A stretch of DNA of 64,000 bases from Mermis nigrescens (GCA_036768485.1 JAVLUZ010000507.1:2093903-2157902), one strand, 5' to 3'. Shown: positions 22,880-36,427, numbered from the stretch's first letter. The notes: generated by a model from the sequence alone, not told the origin. A program made the numbers and translations.

Positions 22880-25640
22880 CCAGAATCCGGTAGACTTGCA
22901 AAAACAAATTTTTAGCGATTTTGGCAGTTTCGCACAATCATCATCACCGAATTTGTTTGCTACTCATGCATGTCGCTGATTCTTCTGTATAAAACTTTAT
23001 TTTCCAGATAAAACTATCAGAGAAATGAAAAATTAAATTGAAACTAAAACAAAGAAGCCATAAAACACCATTTTATGCATTCTTAGCGATTCTTTTACAA
23101 AAGTATCATCTATTGATAGTTTGCGTTATATTGTCAGTTTTTCATTATATTTCGTTAAATTTGTTTTAATCTTTAGGAATTTCTATTTTTAGAAATTACA
23201 AATCGCGGCAGAACACGATTTGGCAAATAAATTCTGGGGGTTTGACAGGGCAAAATCGCCAAAATTGCGAGAAATGTGCCACAAATTCAATTTTGGAGGT
23301 ATAAGGAACACGCAAATAAAAAATTTACATGTCGTGTCGACTGATTGAACGAAGTGAATTTATGAGGATTTTTATGAAATACAGATGAAGTAAAAGAATC
23401 AAACATGGAAGGAAACTAAAGAAATAAATAGTAATTGCAGCAAAAACGATGCAAGTTAAAAATATACGTTTATTAAATAGGATTCTAAGAAAAATTAAAA
23501 TTCTTTTACCGCATTCAAATTAGTTTGACGAAAAAGTAATGATTATGGCTCTTTTATTAGGTACATAGTCTTACTTACTCTAAATTCTTTTAGGTTTTGT
23601 CAGTTGTTGCATCACACATAAATGATCGAAATAAAAAAAGCGAGGAATGCACTACAAATTCAATTTTGGAGAAATATGCCAGGAACGGATTCTCGGAAGA
23701 ATTCAATATTCGTCAATTTTTCGGCTCCCTTGAATAAATCTTTGAAGCTTTTCAAAAATAATCCAGATTTCTGATTAAACATTTGACTGAAAGCCATGAA
23801 GAGTACCGAGCTCTAATAATATGGTAATAAAAAACTTGCCGCATTGTGCAGACAAACTAGGTATGATTGTACATTGAAAAGTGTGCGGAACAGAGAAATC
23901 TAACAAAAAAGTCTGTCTGCGAATCAAAATCGCAATAAACTTGGCTACAGTAAACGTTTATACTAATGCGTAAAATTCGGTTCTAAAGGGCAAAAATGCG
24001 CAGATGTTTCTTGTGATAAAAGGTAAGTCGTTTAGTAGGAGTTTACTGTCGATATCGTTACTACTGGCAAACGTGAGCATTTAGGATAGACAAAATGGAA
24101 TTAAGCAAATAAAAATCGAATAAAAAGCGTAAAATGTGAACGTAAACGTCAAAGCATTTATACTTAAAATATTAAAAGTTGATAATTAATATAAATTAAG
24201 ATAAATAAAATTGACACTCAAAATCGATAAAATCCCGAATTACAAAAAATAGTGATTAGCACAAAATAACAATTTACCAAGATTGACCAGAGATTCGATT
24301 CTCCGTGCTTCGACATCAATGCACGCCATATTAAGGTCATAAATTTCCTAATTTTCAATCAATATCCCGATCATTTAAATGAAGTGATTGATTTCGTTTT
24401 TTCGGGAAATTGCCAAAGTTTTTTTTTGTCAGCCAAAGGTCGAGCAGAAATAAAATTGAATATCCAACATACGAATAAGTGGATTAAAAACAGAACCGAT
24501 TTTATTATCACCTTCAAATTTTAAAGTCTTTGTAGAAGTCTTGTCCTATCTCAATGAAAAAATTCTACTGCACCAAGCTAAGTGTAAGTAATATACACAT
24601 CTGCGAACCGTGGAAGAAAGATTGTTTTGGTCTTATTAAATAATAGCATTCTTTAGTAATTTGATGGGCTGGCAAATAAGTTTTTTGATTACATAATAAT
24701 TAGGCAAGCTAATTAGTTGTTAATTAATTAGCTAGTTATATTGTAAGGGTATAGATGCAAAGCATGACTAGCCTGGGGGAGCTAGCCAGTCTGGGAAGGT
24801 TTAGGCATGAAGCTGTTTCGAGTACAAATAAGCTCCAAAACTAGTATGAATGCTAAAATGGCATAAAAACCACGTTATTTCACAGTTTCTGTTCACTTTC
24901 GAGTACTTTGGCAGAAAATTTGTAATTTTAATCAAGTTTTCGCGTTTATTTCGCCTTATTCCTACCCAGAAAATTTTCAATTTTCAAATTCCGACGCTCT
25001 GGACCCCAACTGCCCTCGTGCATTTGTGATCGAAAGTCGGTAGTAATTAAGTTTTCTCTATGGTTTACCATTCAAGTTCATAGCAAGGCAATAGCCAAGA
25101 AAATAAGAAAATTCATTATATTTATTTTTACTGCATAGTTCATATCAGAATCGCTCGATTCGCCAAAAGTTTAAAAAATTTAATTTAAGTTCAATTTTTA
25201 AAACAATTTAATTTCTCACATGTCCACGAAGGGTTGTCATCCGATAATAATTATTTAAATATTTTGATATCTCAGGCATACAGGTCTTCCCGAAAGGGTT
25301 TTAACAGTTTATCAATATAAAGGATAAACAAAAACACGGCCTGGAATGAAGCTCATCATTTCCAAAAATTAGTTTTGGCAGATTCTACATAAGCCCTTAA
25401 AATCTCATATTTCTCCAGAAAAATGAGGTTCAAATCAACGCAATGAAGTGTTTGAGTAGAACTAAAATTGAGAATAACAGAAAATGTTATATAAAAAATA
25501 AAATTTGAGTAAAAGAATAAAACTTAATCTTTTGAATCTCACTAACAAGAAATAATTCTATGACTATATAAAAATAAAATAAAACTTGAACAAAAGTATA
25601 ACGTTTTGAGTGGGATCAAAATCGAAATGATAAATTTAAT
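22880..25640. other. AT-rich K2P intron
   Basis: First channel intron. No exon or RNA gene seen on either strand; only weak repeat scraps (family H near 24770-25030). Confidence 0.6.
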
Positions 25641-25859
25641 TAAGCAACTTCCCGACGACCCATAAAATCGCATACTTTGTAAATCAGGAGCTTTTGAACA
25701 AAAATGACGTGTTTACGAATAAAACGGGATTTGCACAATGTAAAAATATAAAACCCCGACCAGAAACCGATAAGCGTGAACGGAAATTTCGGTAAAAAAT
25801 GTTCAAGAACTGACCGGCGTGAATAAAATTTCGAGAAAAAAATCTGAAAAAAAACTGAC

Positions 25860-26271
25860 CAATGGTCGTGATCACGGTCAAACTGTACAAATAAGCGCCG
25901 GCCATGGTAAATTGCGAATTGTCGACGTCGTCTATGCCGTCGTAGCCTTTTTTGATGCAAAAAAGCAACAATTGCCGAAAACTGTCCGCCTCCTGGGCCA
26001 CCTTGTCCGACCACACGTCCGGCTCCAATACGTTATGCAAATAAGTAGCGTCCCACATCGCCTGGACCACCCGACGCCTTTTGCCCTTGACCGTTTGTTG
26101 CACGTGGACCTCGTGCGGTCCTTCGACCAATCGGAACACGACGGCGCCCAAAACCGTGTAGCCCACAACCAAAATGCACAATCCGACGTGACTGAGCGAA
26201 AAGGCGAGCGTTTTCTTGAAACAGACGACTAGTCGCTCGACTTTACTTTTTCGGCGCCGAATTTTGGCCAT
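25860..26271 (-). CDS. Two-pore-domain K+ channel, first coding exon (TM1, cap, pore 1)
   Basis: An ATG at 26271 opens 137 codons. A short basic N terminus (MAKIRRRKSKVERL) is followed by TM1 at residues ~24-47 (HVGLCILVVGYTVLGAVVF), then the extracellular cap region of ~70 residues that starts LVEGPHE. The first pore helix follows (FTMAGAYLYSLTVITTIG). The reading frame stops at a donor, ATTG|GTCAGT, which splits the first Gly codon of the selectivity filter in phase 1. An intron at exactly this point is a known conserved feature of K2P genes. K2P channels are plasma-membrane dimers that carry background K+ leak current. Beyond the donor the frame runs on into Phe-rich intron sequence, which should not be annotated. 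The subfamily (TWK, TASK, THIK etc.) cannot be assigned. Confidence 0.9.
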
Positions 26272-26473
26272 ACTCGAGCTTTTTGTCCAAACTTAAGCAA
26301 AATTTCTCCAAATTCATCGAATTTCGACCAATTTTAGCGCCAACCTTCGAATTTTTCAATCCAAAATCGTCCAATTCCGGTGCCGAAAAGTTTACGGCGT
26401 TTTAACGGATAAATCGAAAATTTTGGCCATACCGGGGCCTTTTATCTAAACTTAAGGGGCGAAGATTTCGAGT

Positions 26474-26696
26474 CATACATGTAATAGCTCGAAGATTTCA
26501 GGCGAGGGTTCCCGGCCATTTAAAGCGGGAGGGGGTGAAGGATCTCCAAATTTTTGGTAAAAACGACCAAAAACATCTAAAACCGGTCAAAAAATTTGAT
26601 TTTTTCCCGAAAAATCGCGGGGAGATCCCCTCACTCCAGGACACGATTTTGAGTGGGGGATCCTCTACGCCTCGATCCCTCCCTCTTACATGTATG
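26474..26696 (+). repeat. Family B element upstream of the K2P start codon
   Basis: CATACATGTAATAG start, GTTCCCGGCCATTT, AAAATCGCGGGGA and CTTACATGTATG end. Lies about 200 bp 5' of the K2P ATG, so it falls in the 5' UTR or promoter-proximal region. No core promoter is identifiable. Confidence 0.75.
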
Positions 26697-27374
26697 GTTC
26701 GATCACTTTTTCGAAATAAAACTCACGAATTTATTTATTTATATTTTTCAACAGAGAATTTACTGCCGGAATTACCGCACTGAGTCGAAGTTCAATCTGA
26801 AACGAAATACGAATTAAGTATAAATTCAATGCTTAATGACGTTGCTTTATCTAAATAACTAGTTTTTGGCTTGATATGCCTTCGGGCCAATAATGAAAAC
26901 GAAATAACAGGGTTCTAGTAGTTTAGTACAAAAAAATTGACAAACAATTTAGAACTTCAAAAGTTGAAATTTCAATTTTCCTTAAAAATAGAGAAACTCT
27001 CTGAATAAATAAATAATTAGCATCAAATGCATACTCTTTGATAATGTCACTTATTTGGCTATTCCAAAAATTTCGAGAGCTTGTCTCAGTAGGATTCCAA
27101 CTTCGATTCTGATTCAAAATACATGTGATTGTATTTTATTAAATCCATTTTTTCACTTAGAAAATATCAAAGATGCGCGAATAATTGCTTCGTATATTAA
27201 ACGACGTCTTTAAATTTCTCAACGATATACGAACTCGACGGCTACAGATTAAAGTCAGTCATGTGAATCAATGAAAAAATTGTTCAGTTTTACAAAACTG
27301 TCAGTTTTAATGAAATAACAGTTCTGAAATCGACAAATTTTCTCCGGAGTTGGCAGCTATTATTGGGTGGTCAG

Positions 27375-27629
27375 CATAGGTTAGCGACACCCAGAGTTTT
27401 GGAGGGGGTGCAAGATGTTTCGGAGGTCAAAAGATGGCCTTGTAAACGGTGGTATGGCGAAAAACACCCTTTTTCAACCTTACTCATCCAGCACTTAACA
27501 TTGTCAATTAAAAATTGCGAAAAACAAAAAAAAAATCGAAAATTGAATTTTGGGGTATTTTGTTTTCTGGGGGGTATTTTGGTTTCTCGGAGGAGTGCAT
27601 ACCCCCAACCACCCCCATGCCCAGATGTG
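27375..27629 (-). mobile_element. Family A MITE, reverse copy
   Basis: CATAGGTTAGCGACACC start, CATGCCCAGATGTG end, duplication GTGGTCAG / ATGGTCAG (7/8). Confidence 0.82.
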
Positions 27630-27689
27630 ATGGTCAGATCAAGTCACGCAAAAAGCGAATGTATCCAGAAATACGGTGCATTAAAGTTG

Positions 27690-28070
27690 CGTTTTTCGGG
27701 TCAAAAAATGGTGAGTACGTGCCAAACATATCGTGTTTTAGCGTTAGTGTCGATGCTTTATCTATCTAGAGCATAAAAACATAAAAAAATTTCGAAATAA
27801 ATCGAAAAAGTCGGAGCAAATTTAAAAATATAGTCAAAACATAAGTATAATGGTGCGAAGCGCCAACAATTTTGGCACTTCTGAGCCAATCGATAGCAAA
27901 AAACGCTTTAAAAAGCATCTTTTCTACAAACTTTTAGAAAATTTTCGGGAACTTTCAAAAAATCGCCCATTCTGGGAGGGGGGGGTGAAAAATTTTTTGC
28001 GGGGCTGAAAAATTTTTCTGGAGTGGTTGGGTGGGGGCGGGTGGAACTCACCAACCCCCAGATCATCTTA
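27690..28070 (-). repeat. Family F repeat
   Basis: Contains GGTGCGAAGCGCC, the CTATCTAGAGCATAAAAACAT tract, AAATATAGTCAAAACATA and a C/G-rich CCAACCCCCAGATCAT end. Matches the copies at 44570, 46450 and 59090. Confidence 0.65.
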
Positions 28071-28584
28071 TGCCGTCACAAAGAAATTTAACAATCGACC
28101 TTTAGCTCCAAACTCTGAGTTAACGCGGAATAAAGCATTTTTAAGATTTTTTGAATCTTGGATTAAAAAAATTTAAAAAGATGGAACCATGGTTAAATAT
28201 ATTGAATACTGCGTCGAAAAATTGACACTCTAAATAAAAATTAGCTAAATGCTCAAGGCAGCTGTAATTCACAACTTTTCATTGGGTAAAATACAAATGT
28301 GGCAGAGGTTAGTAGCACACGTGGTCGTGGGGGAGGGGGTTGAGGGTTTGATCCTACACCCGAGGATCCGGCAGACACTGATTGACCCCTTGATTATTTT
28401 TCCAGCATCTTTTTGATGATTTTTTACATTTGCCCCATCTAGACCACCCAAAAGTTGGACGCTACACACGTATAGCCAATATGTAGTATATTTTCCGTGG
28501 TCAGCTGCAGTCAATGTAGGGGGTCAAAATTCAACACGTGTATTTGAGGTGTGAACCGTCCTTATTATCCATTCGTGAAGCACG

Positions 28585-28791
28585 AGAATGGGGGATTCCC
28601 CTCCCAAAGCCGGTCATCAAACATCCCCAAAGTCAGAAAATTTTGAGCCGCTAGAGTTTTTGCGAAAACTTGCGCATTTTGACCAATTTTATGCGTTTTC
28701 TGCAATTGTTCGCCAAAAATTGAAGATCATTTACCCCTTTAACTATAAATGGTCGGACCCCTCCTAAAATTTCGAATCGTTACACGTATAC
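28585..28791 (-). repeat. Family B element, diverged
   Basis: GGGGGATTCCCCTCCCAAAG, ATTTACCCC and TCGAATCGTTACACGTATA end. A divergent family A-like fragment (CACACGTGGTCGTGG...) precedes it at about 28315-28475. Confidence 0.6.
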
Positions 28792-28799
28792 TATTGTCC

Positions 28800-30650
28800 T
28801 CAAATATACCCAGCTGGTCAAACAGAATGCTCAAACAAAACTTTTTTTGGCAACCGCACGGTGCGTCTGTCACAATTTAAAATCAAGATACAATATCAGC
28901 GACGGCTCCACACAACATCCTCAATTATTTTCTTCCAGTCAATCAATTGATATGGACTCGAATATATAATTCTTCACGCCATTGAACTACAAGCTTACGA
29001 ACACGCGCGATATGCAAATTTTTTGCCCAAAAAATCGCGTCATTGAGCCTGAAAGGGCGATTGATAAGTGGCAAAAAGTCCGTCACATTCAACGCGGGCT
29101 TTAAACCCAAAAAACAAGCCTAATTTTCAAGCCGATCAAACGAACAGAACCGGATAAATTTTTACAATATAATTTCCCGATATTATTTCGCCCGAGGCGT
29201 CGACGAAGTTGTGGAGCGATTTTTTGTCCTAATTCGAATAGCTTAGTTCCGCGCGTACAGAAAAAAATTCGGAAACGTCGGAAAAAAGACCCTATTATAT
29301 TAGGCCCGGGCGCGACTGGGGAAAGTCGATGAATTTTGGAGCTAATTTCGTCGCATACGTCTGGTCGACTTACTTATTATCGTAGGAACCATTTTGACAG
29401 AAGAGTAATGCGGCGAAGTAGCAAGACGACGGATAGAAAAAATGAGATGGGCAGTGAATGAGATTTTGGGATGAGCCAAAAAGACGTTTGAGGGCCAAAA
29501 CGAAAGCTTTCATTATAAGACTAGTGCGTGCTTAAGCAAATTAAACGCGTATTGTATGTATGCAGTTGTGCATGCGCCTAGAAGGAGTATAAATTTGAAA
29601 AGGTGGCTATATCGTACTGTTGCACAATGCATTGCATGTTGTACTGCCAGCTAGCATAAAAAGCCCTAATTCGGAGCCGAGAGCTTCCACATGGCTTAGA
29701 AATGCAACAATGTCCCCTCCGGCTATTATTTTTTACGTTGAATAAGCCTTTCGCGTCGGGCAACAAGATACGAACGTAAGTTAATTTTATCGACTTCCTC
29801 TATCGTCTGGTGTCTCTTTGAATTTCGGCTATTGTCATTCAAAGCTGGAGACTGTGGAAGCTAAGCTACGATATCAAACGCGGCAGTAAGAAAATCCACG
29901 GGCCCATTTCGCTACATTAAATTCGTTTAATGTAATTGTATGCTAAACTGTAACCTTTTTAAACAAATTTTCTCGAAATGCGACAGATTTTTAGGTTCTA
30001 AATAAATACTCAATTTAGGGATAGGCAGAGATCGAAAATTAAATAAAACGAACGTATGCAGAAAACTGAGCAGCCCTTACGCGAACCTTTCTAGCATAAA
30101 AACAGTCTCGATTAAACTAAAATCAATGAAAATTAAAAGAAAAAACTATATTTTAGATTATTTATTGCTGTATATTATTTATTCTCATTTCGTCTTAATT
30201 TATCAGATATTATCCAAATTCATCGTTTCGAAGGAAGCGCGTTTCGCGTTTCATTTCTATTATTCTTTATTGTACCACTTATGTAAATGCAAATTAATGA
30301 AGAATGAAGAATGTGGAACGATAAGCGAAAAAATAAAAAAGAAACATAAAAAATGGAAGCTGTCTAACAAATCTCATCTTCTCTAGCAAGAAGCATAAAA
30401 ATGACAAGTAGTGCTGGAACTGATATGAATTTTTGCATAATATAGAAATAAATAATTACATGAATATTCAAAAATAATAAAAAACGAAATATGCATAATT
30501 CAAAATAATACTGGACAGAGAACATAAAAAACAAAACGGAAACTTGAAATTAAATGCTAGCAGGAAAAAACAGATTGACACAGCGAAATTGAAGACCGCA
30601 TCATAAGGATTTACATTATGCATATTTGCGAATTCACATTCAGAAAGCAA
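28800..30650. other. Intergenic stretch, possibly promoter-containing, upstream of K2P
   Basis: Higher GC than its neighbours around 28850-29400, without coding signal. A GGCCCGGGCGCG patch with an adjacent TATTATATTA lies at 29290-29325. It could be a promoter or 5' UTR exon of the channel gene, but nothing in the sequence proves it. Confidence 0.25.
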
Positions 30651-30654
30651 GGTG

Positions 30655-31080
30655 TCGGGAACAGACGTGCTCTGGGGGTGAGGGGGAGGACTTTTGACTC
30701 ACCCCTGAATGTGACTGATCCCCGCAAATTGTTGTGACCCCCTCCTTCCAGAATTGTCGATTTTTCATAAAATTTGGTAAAAGTTGCAAAAAATGTGCCC
30801 TTTTAAGCGTTTTTAGCTAATTTTATTCTCCAAAATCTCAAATTTTCGGCGCTTCGCGCCAAATACAAAGTTTTTGACTATATTTTGTTCAATTTACTTA
30901 TTTTTTTTAAATTTTTTTTCAGAATTTGTTTACGTTTGTATGTTCTAAAAAGAACGAGCATTGTCTGAGACGTCAAAAAACAATGTTTTTGACGTGTAAC
31001 CCTCTAGTTTTTAGCCCAAAAAAATATTTTTTAAAAATTTTTGAGCCTGACCACCCAGAAAATCCATGCTATACATGTTT
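30655..31080 (+). repeat. Family F repeat
   Basis: CTCTGGGGGTGAGGGGG start, TCGGCGCTTCGCGCC palindrome at about 30848, TTTGACTATATTTTGTTCAA, then GACGTCAAAAAACAATG and CCATGCTATACATG end. Confidence 0.65.
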
Positions 31081-31084
31081 GATC

Positions 31085-33130
31085 GGGATTCGAGAAGAAT
31101 AAATATTAAAAAAAATCGTGCAGTAAATTACGCATTTTTGAAAATGAACAAGCTTCCTAACACGATTATCTAGAAGTAACCAAGCCCTTGGAATATATTT
31201 AAAAAATTAGTAAATTATTGAATCTGGAAATGCTTTTTCCCTCAGCTACAAAAATTATTATCAACAATGGAATTCATCCCAAGAAACCAACCAAAATATG
31301 GCTGAAAGAATGATTCAACAGAGGAAGTTCTTACGCTCTCGAAGAATGGAATTTGAACATTCCTGAAGTTTTAGCGCCTTTAATCTTTCCAGACCAATAT
31401 TTGATTTTTGATTTAAAATGCACGTCAGGAAACGTAAATTTTTCTAAATTTATGCGACCGTCCCAGGAAAACAACCAGTCATCCCACGCTAGGCTCGGAT
31501 TTAGTGATTTAGCAATTTAGTGATTCAGGATTTAGTGAAACGGGCGGTGTAGTGCCGGAATTTTTCCAAAAACGTCAAAAATAGTCTCAAGTTATGTAAA
31601 CTGTATTTTTCGACAATTATTTCCGGTGCAAAGGAATTGAAGAAAAATCTCAGAATTTTCGGAAACTTCGAAGAAACGCGCTACTTTGCCTAAACTTTTC
31701 TAACGAAATGATGTGAAAGCCCTAGGCGCCGGATAATTGGGAAGGGAATGGAAAAAAAATACAAAAGCCAGCACAGAGTGAATTGTCGCAAAAGATTAGA
31801 TGAAATTTAAAATAATCATTCTTTTGCTTCAAAAATCTAAAGTATGTAAGCACCGCAAAATCATCCTAGGAAATCATGTCAGCTGTACAGCATGCAAGAA
31901 TAAGGGCTTCAGATTATCAAGAAGTCAGTCTCGGTGCCAAAAGCGCCCAAACTAAAGCAGTAAATCATGACAAAGAAAGCTAAAACTCATTTGCAAACAA
32001 TGCACATCCATTCGTTATGTCGTCGTTTCGAGAATGGTGGAATCATACGCGCGCATCACCAAATTGTAGGGGTCTAATGGGCCTAATAATCGTAGGTAAT
32101 AAAAGTGCCTAAGATTTATTTTACGGAGAGCCTGCTGGATTCCGGAGGGGAGTTTGGATTAAATTCCCGACCTCCATACGATCACGTTTGGACGGGATTA
32201 TCTTTTCCAAAAATTTGACGCAGCCTCCTTACATGACAACAAGGAATTTCTCTAGGCCAGCTCAGAAGAATGTTAAAAAAATGTGCCTTCTTTGGGCTAA
32301 AAACGATGGGCAGAAGTCCAACATACTGTTTCGGGCAATGCTCGTTTAACATAAAATATAGGTGGAAAAGGAGTATGTGCAGCGGAGCGGTGAAAACCTA
32401 ACACTTGTCAGCCAAAAGTTACATAAAAACACATTAAAAAGTAGATTATATACGATTTTCTGTCGGAAAATCGACAATTCTGGGATATCGCAGCCATTTT
32501 GCGGACTGTCGTCAGTCGGTATCGATTCTGGGGTCAACCTGCACCCCAAAGAAAGCGTTCGCAGCCGCCAATTTCGCTTCAATGATACGAAGATGCATGA
32601 TAAGTGCGCGCCTGCATGATTGAGCCTGGAATGGAAATAAATATTAGTTTGCAGTTATTGTCGAGCTGCATTAACGTTAGGCAACCTAAAGATAGCGACT
32701 GAAATATATATCCGAACCGAATTAGTTTTTTGACTTTTTTTGAGATTGTGCATATGTTTATATGAGAAAAAAACGGTTTTCATCTTTTATTCCTCTTTTT
32801 CATCCCTTCACACATGCTTCCGTCATCCCATCTCGCACATGTTTGTATGATATTGTGATTGAAGCAGCGCAGTGATAGCCCGAAGGTATCTTAGTTCGAT
32901 TATCTCATTTTTCTTCTATTCAGCAGACCCACGGAGTCAAAACTCAGGCCCCAGAATACAAACCCCAGAATCCGGCAACTTCTCTCAAAATTAAATTTTT
33001 CGCATGTAAGCGATTTCAATATTTTGAAAACAAATTGGTTTCTAATTTGTAGAGTATTAAACTAGACTAAATTTTGGTATTCAAACATTTAAATTTTTCA
33101 TTCCCGAGATCTCTAATTTTTCTCATCGCT
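31085..33130. other. Intergenic DNA without a recognised gene
   Basis: A somewhat GC-richer piece at 32380-32620 is open on both strands, but the peptides resemble nothing I know and lack convincing splice sites. I do not call it a gene. Confidence 0.4.
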
Positions 33131-33135
33131 CAAAT

Positions 33136-33722
33136 ATTCTTAACACTAGCAAGAAAAAATGCTCCGATGGAGCGAAAACGGTGAATATACTCAAATTTCT
33201 TTATTCTTAAGAATGTAAAAGGAGGAGACTAGGGAAAATTTCCCTATACGCGCAAAGGCCGTAAGAATGTGCTAAACAGTTAGACTTCCTCTAAAAAAAC
33301 GCAAAAATCGAAGTATATTCTGCGGCATATGCCTGTTTCTGGAGACTGAATCGAGTTGACCTGAAGGTGTAAAGTTTACTTCGATAATCTTGTTTTCCAT
33401 CAGAGCATTTTGGAAGGTAAGGTTTCGTAAAATAAATTGTTAATTGACTGTATAACAAACAAGAAAGCTTTTCAATTCTTAATAGCGAAACAGTGAAAAA
33501 TGTTTGGTGACTAAAACTTGGTTTTACCACAGGCCGCAGAATATACTTCGATTTTTGCGTTGTTTAGAGGAAGTTTAACTGCATAGCGCATTCTTACGGC
33601 TTTTGCGCGTATAGGGAAATTTTCTTTAGTCCCCTCCTTTTACTTCCTTAAGAATAAATACATCCAAATATATTCGCCTTTTTGCTCCATCGGAGCATTT
33701 TTTCTTGCTAGTATCCTACTTT
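33136..33722. repeat. Large inverted repeat, arms about 190 bp
   Basis: Left arm 33136-33328 (ACTAGCAAGAAAAAATGCTC ... CGAAGTATATTCTGCGGC) is the near-perfect reverse complement of the right arm 33535-33722. The spacer is about 206 bp. A single-arm relative lies at 9180-9400. Confidence 0.88.
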
Positions 33723-34569
33723 TTCTTAGCATGATTTTGTTTAAAGACTGCATTCTATTACAAAAAGGAAATCTAACTAACCTTAATCAGAGGGAAAAAA
33801 TCTACGTAAAAGTCCCCGTTGGATCGATTTAAAAATAAGCGTGAATATTTTCTCAAAGTATTTCAAATTAGAAACGCTTGAGGAAAACTAAATCCAGAGC
33901 TTGCATAAGCAAAGATTGACAGCAACAGTTTTACTTTTTCTTCAACAGTTTATAGCTTCAATATCAAGTGTTGACATTGAAAGAAAGATAACAACGGAAG
34001 TCAGAAAATTTATTGAATTAAAAGTTACGCCAATGACGTTATTAACATAATTAAAGAAAAATCTTGCATCTGCAGAAAGAGCAAGCGAAAGCTAGGCATG
34101 GAGCAACAAATATGTGAGTGTGCAAACCAAAGCAATGATTTGTCGGCCGTCAAAAATCCCAAGCAATTGCACAATGCATGAGAAAGGAACAAAAATTACA
34201 AGTCGAGCTAGACAACATTAAGGATTCCGGCCACAAATGAACAATCCGGTCGGCGCGTCAGCAAATGCAAACAATTTTAAGAAAAGTTATGAGCCGCATA
34301 CATTCCAAAAATGGACATGGGTTTTAAGTAGAAAAATATTGGAATCGATTTGATAATGATAGCGCATAAGAATTATTATTATGAAATAATTTGCAGGTAG
34401 TATTTTGAAAAATGTTTCTCATTCCAGTTAACCTTCAAAACAGTGCATGTTTGTGAATAAAAATGATTAAAGATGAGTCAAAAATCTTTTAAATGAAATA
34501 AAAAACTGATCAAAACATATGAAATACGGAGTTAAATATTGGCATAAGCAAACATGTGCATAGTTCAAA

Positions 34570-35462
34570 CTTCACCTCTTCACAGCTCAACAACCTCCGG
34601 CTGTAGGAAAGTTCAAAGGTATTATCCGTTAGTCTGACGTCACGAAAATCATTTAAAAAAGAATGACCATACCCAATGCTCTGGGCGGAAATGTGCTTCT
34701 CAGTGTAAACTTTACACTTGCACTAATAACGCAATATCGGGTGTATAGAAACAAAATAAACTAGGATGTGTAACGCTTTGGTCAGGGCACATTTTAGGCA
34801 TAATCAGCATAATACGCCTACTTAGCGAGTAGCTGAAGAAATTTCTTTTTTCGTCTCGAACCCTTTACACTAAAACAATCACAGATCAAGAAATATTGCG
34901 TTAAAAGAGAAACAAATTTTGGTTTTGAAATATTGTAATCCTCTATATTATAAAACCAATATGACTGCACATTATTCAATTTGAGTTAGATAAGCTGAAG
35001 GAAATGCAAAGAGTAAGAAACACGTACTTTTTACACTTTTGTGTAAGAACCATTGAGTGTGAGGAAACTTTAAGGTCAGATTCGTAATCTACAACTTGGA
35101 AGCAATATTTAAAAAAATTGGCTCTCCGCAAATTATTTGAATTTTCGATTAACACTTTACATACTCATTGCTAACTCGGTATTGAGTGTAAACAAAATCA
35201 AAAACATCAACATAGATTTTTTAAAATTATCTATCGATCAAAAAACCGCACCTCCCATGTGTGTGCCGTTGTTGGTGTGGAGGGAGCCACACAATTCGAA
35301 CTCGCTGTGATAAATATATAAGAAAAAAGCTGGCCAAAGTCTATCTGAAATGTCTGATCAGACATACTCGTGAAGGTTCCGTTGGAAGGAAAGGAGGTTT
35401 AGATTCCCGAATGGAAGAACGAGAAAATTTGCAGAGAAAAATGAAGCAAAATGAAAGTTAAA
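34570..35462. repeat. GTGTAAAC satellite relative and flanking sequence
   Basis: TGTAAACTTTACAC, AATATCGGGTGTATAGAAAC, CAGATTCGTAATCT and GTATTGAGTGTAAAC motifs match the 9.5-11.1 kb satellite. Both end with a CCGCACCTCCC/TGCACCTCTC-type junction. The 66-codon frame at 35261-35461 is not recognised and probably not a gene. Confidence 0.55.
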
Positions 35463-35892
35463 AGCAGACGAAAGTGAAAAATGTTTTTCAAAAGTGCATG
35501 AAATGGACCAGAAGCTGTAGATCAACATAGTTTTGATGATATTTTAGTATTTATTCCTGTTTTTGACGCCGTTTTGGCCCAAAAAGCGAAGTAATTTACC
35601 CAATCGCCAACCGGCCATGCTGTATACCACGAGAACGGCTTCAATTTTTCTCGTGAAGTTTGCGTGCTTTTCTTCTCAAATTAATTGATCAGACTGAAGA
35701 CATCTTAGCAAAGTAAAAACTTATATAGTAGTCAGTCACCAATTGAACTGAATCGAATTTTCTTGAGCCTGAGAGCCTCTCCGCCAGCTTCCGCACTGAG
35801 CGTGTTATTTTTCTTGCCGTACGTAGAGTAGACTCCGCACGTGCTTCTGCTTGGCTGCAGAAATCGTCGTTTAGTCGCAGCGTAGTGGGCAC

Positions 35893-36157
35893 CACACCTG
35901 GGCGTGGGGGGCTTGGGGGGTATGCACCCCCACCAGAAACGAAAATACCCCCAGAAATCAAAATACCCCCTCAGAATTCAATTTTTAAAATTTTTTTCCG
36001 TTTTTTTCGCAATTTTTTGATGCCAATGGATAGTGCTTGATGAGAAACATCGAAAAATGGTGTTTTTATCGCCATACCACCATTTTTAAGGCCATTTTTC
36101 GACCTTCAAAAAATCTTGCACCCCCCCCCCCCAGAATTTTCTTGCTGCCCACGTATG
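35893..36157 (+). mobile_element. Family A MITE, left member of a tandem pair
   Basis: CACACCTGGGCG start, CCCACGTATG end, flanked by GTGGGCAC at 35885-35892 and 36158-36165. Confidence 0.93.
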
Positions 36158-36165
36158 GTGGGCAC

Positions 36166-36427
36166 CACACCTGGGCGTGGGGGGTTTGGGGGTATGCACC
36201 CCCACCAGAAACGAAAATACCCCCCAGAAATCAAAATACCCCCCCAGAATTCAATTTTTGAAAATTTTTTCGCTTTTTTCGCAATTTTTTGATGCCAATG
36301 GATAGTGCTTGATGAGAAACGTCGAAAAATGGTGTTTTTATCGCCATACCACCATTTTTAAGGCCATTTTTTGACCTTCAAAAAATCTTGCACCCCCCCC
36401 CCAGAAATTTCTTGCTGCCCACGTATG
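36166..36427 (+). mobile_element. Family A MITE, right member of a tandem pair
   Basis: Nearly identical to the previous copy. It shares the middle GTGGGCAC (36158-36165) and is followed by a third GTGGGCAC (36428-36435). Confidence 0.93.

Noticed and set aside
25684..25859. Extension of the first K2P exon beyond its donor (Phe-rich tail)
   Set aside because: The frame runs past a GT donor in the filter codon into intron sequence; the next exon completes GYG exactly.
32346..32619. Overlapping open frames on both strands in a GC-richer patch
   Set aside because: Neither peptide resembles a known domain and no adjacent compatible exons were found.
35261..35461. 66-codon frame MCRCWCGG...
   Set aside because: Begins inside the satellite-like repeat; the equivalent place near 11.4 kb is not open in the same way.
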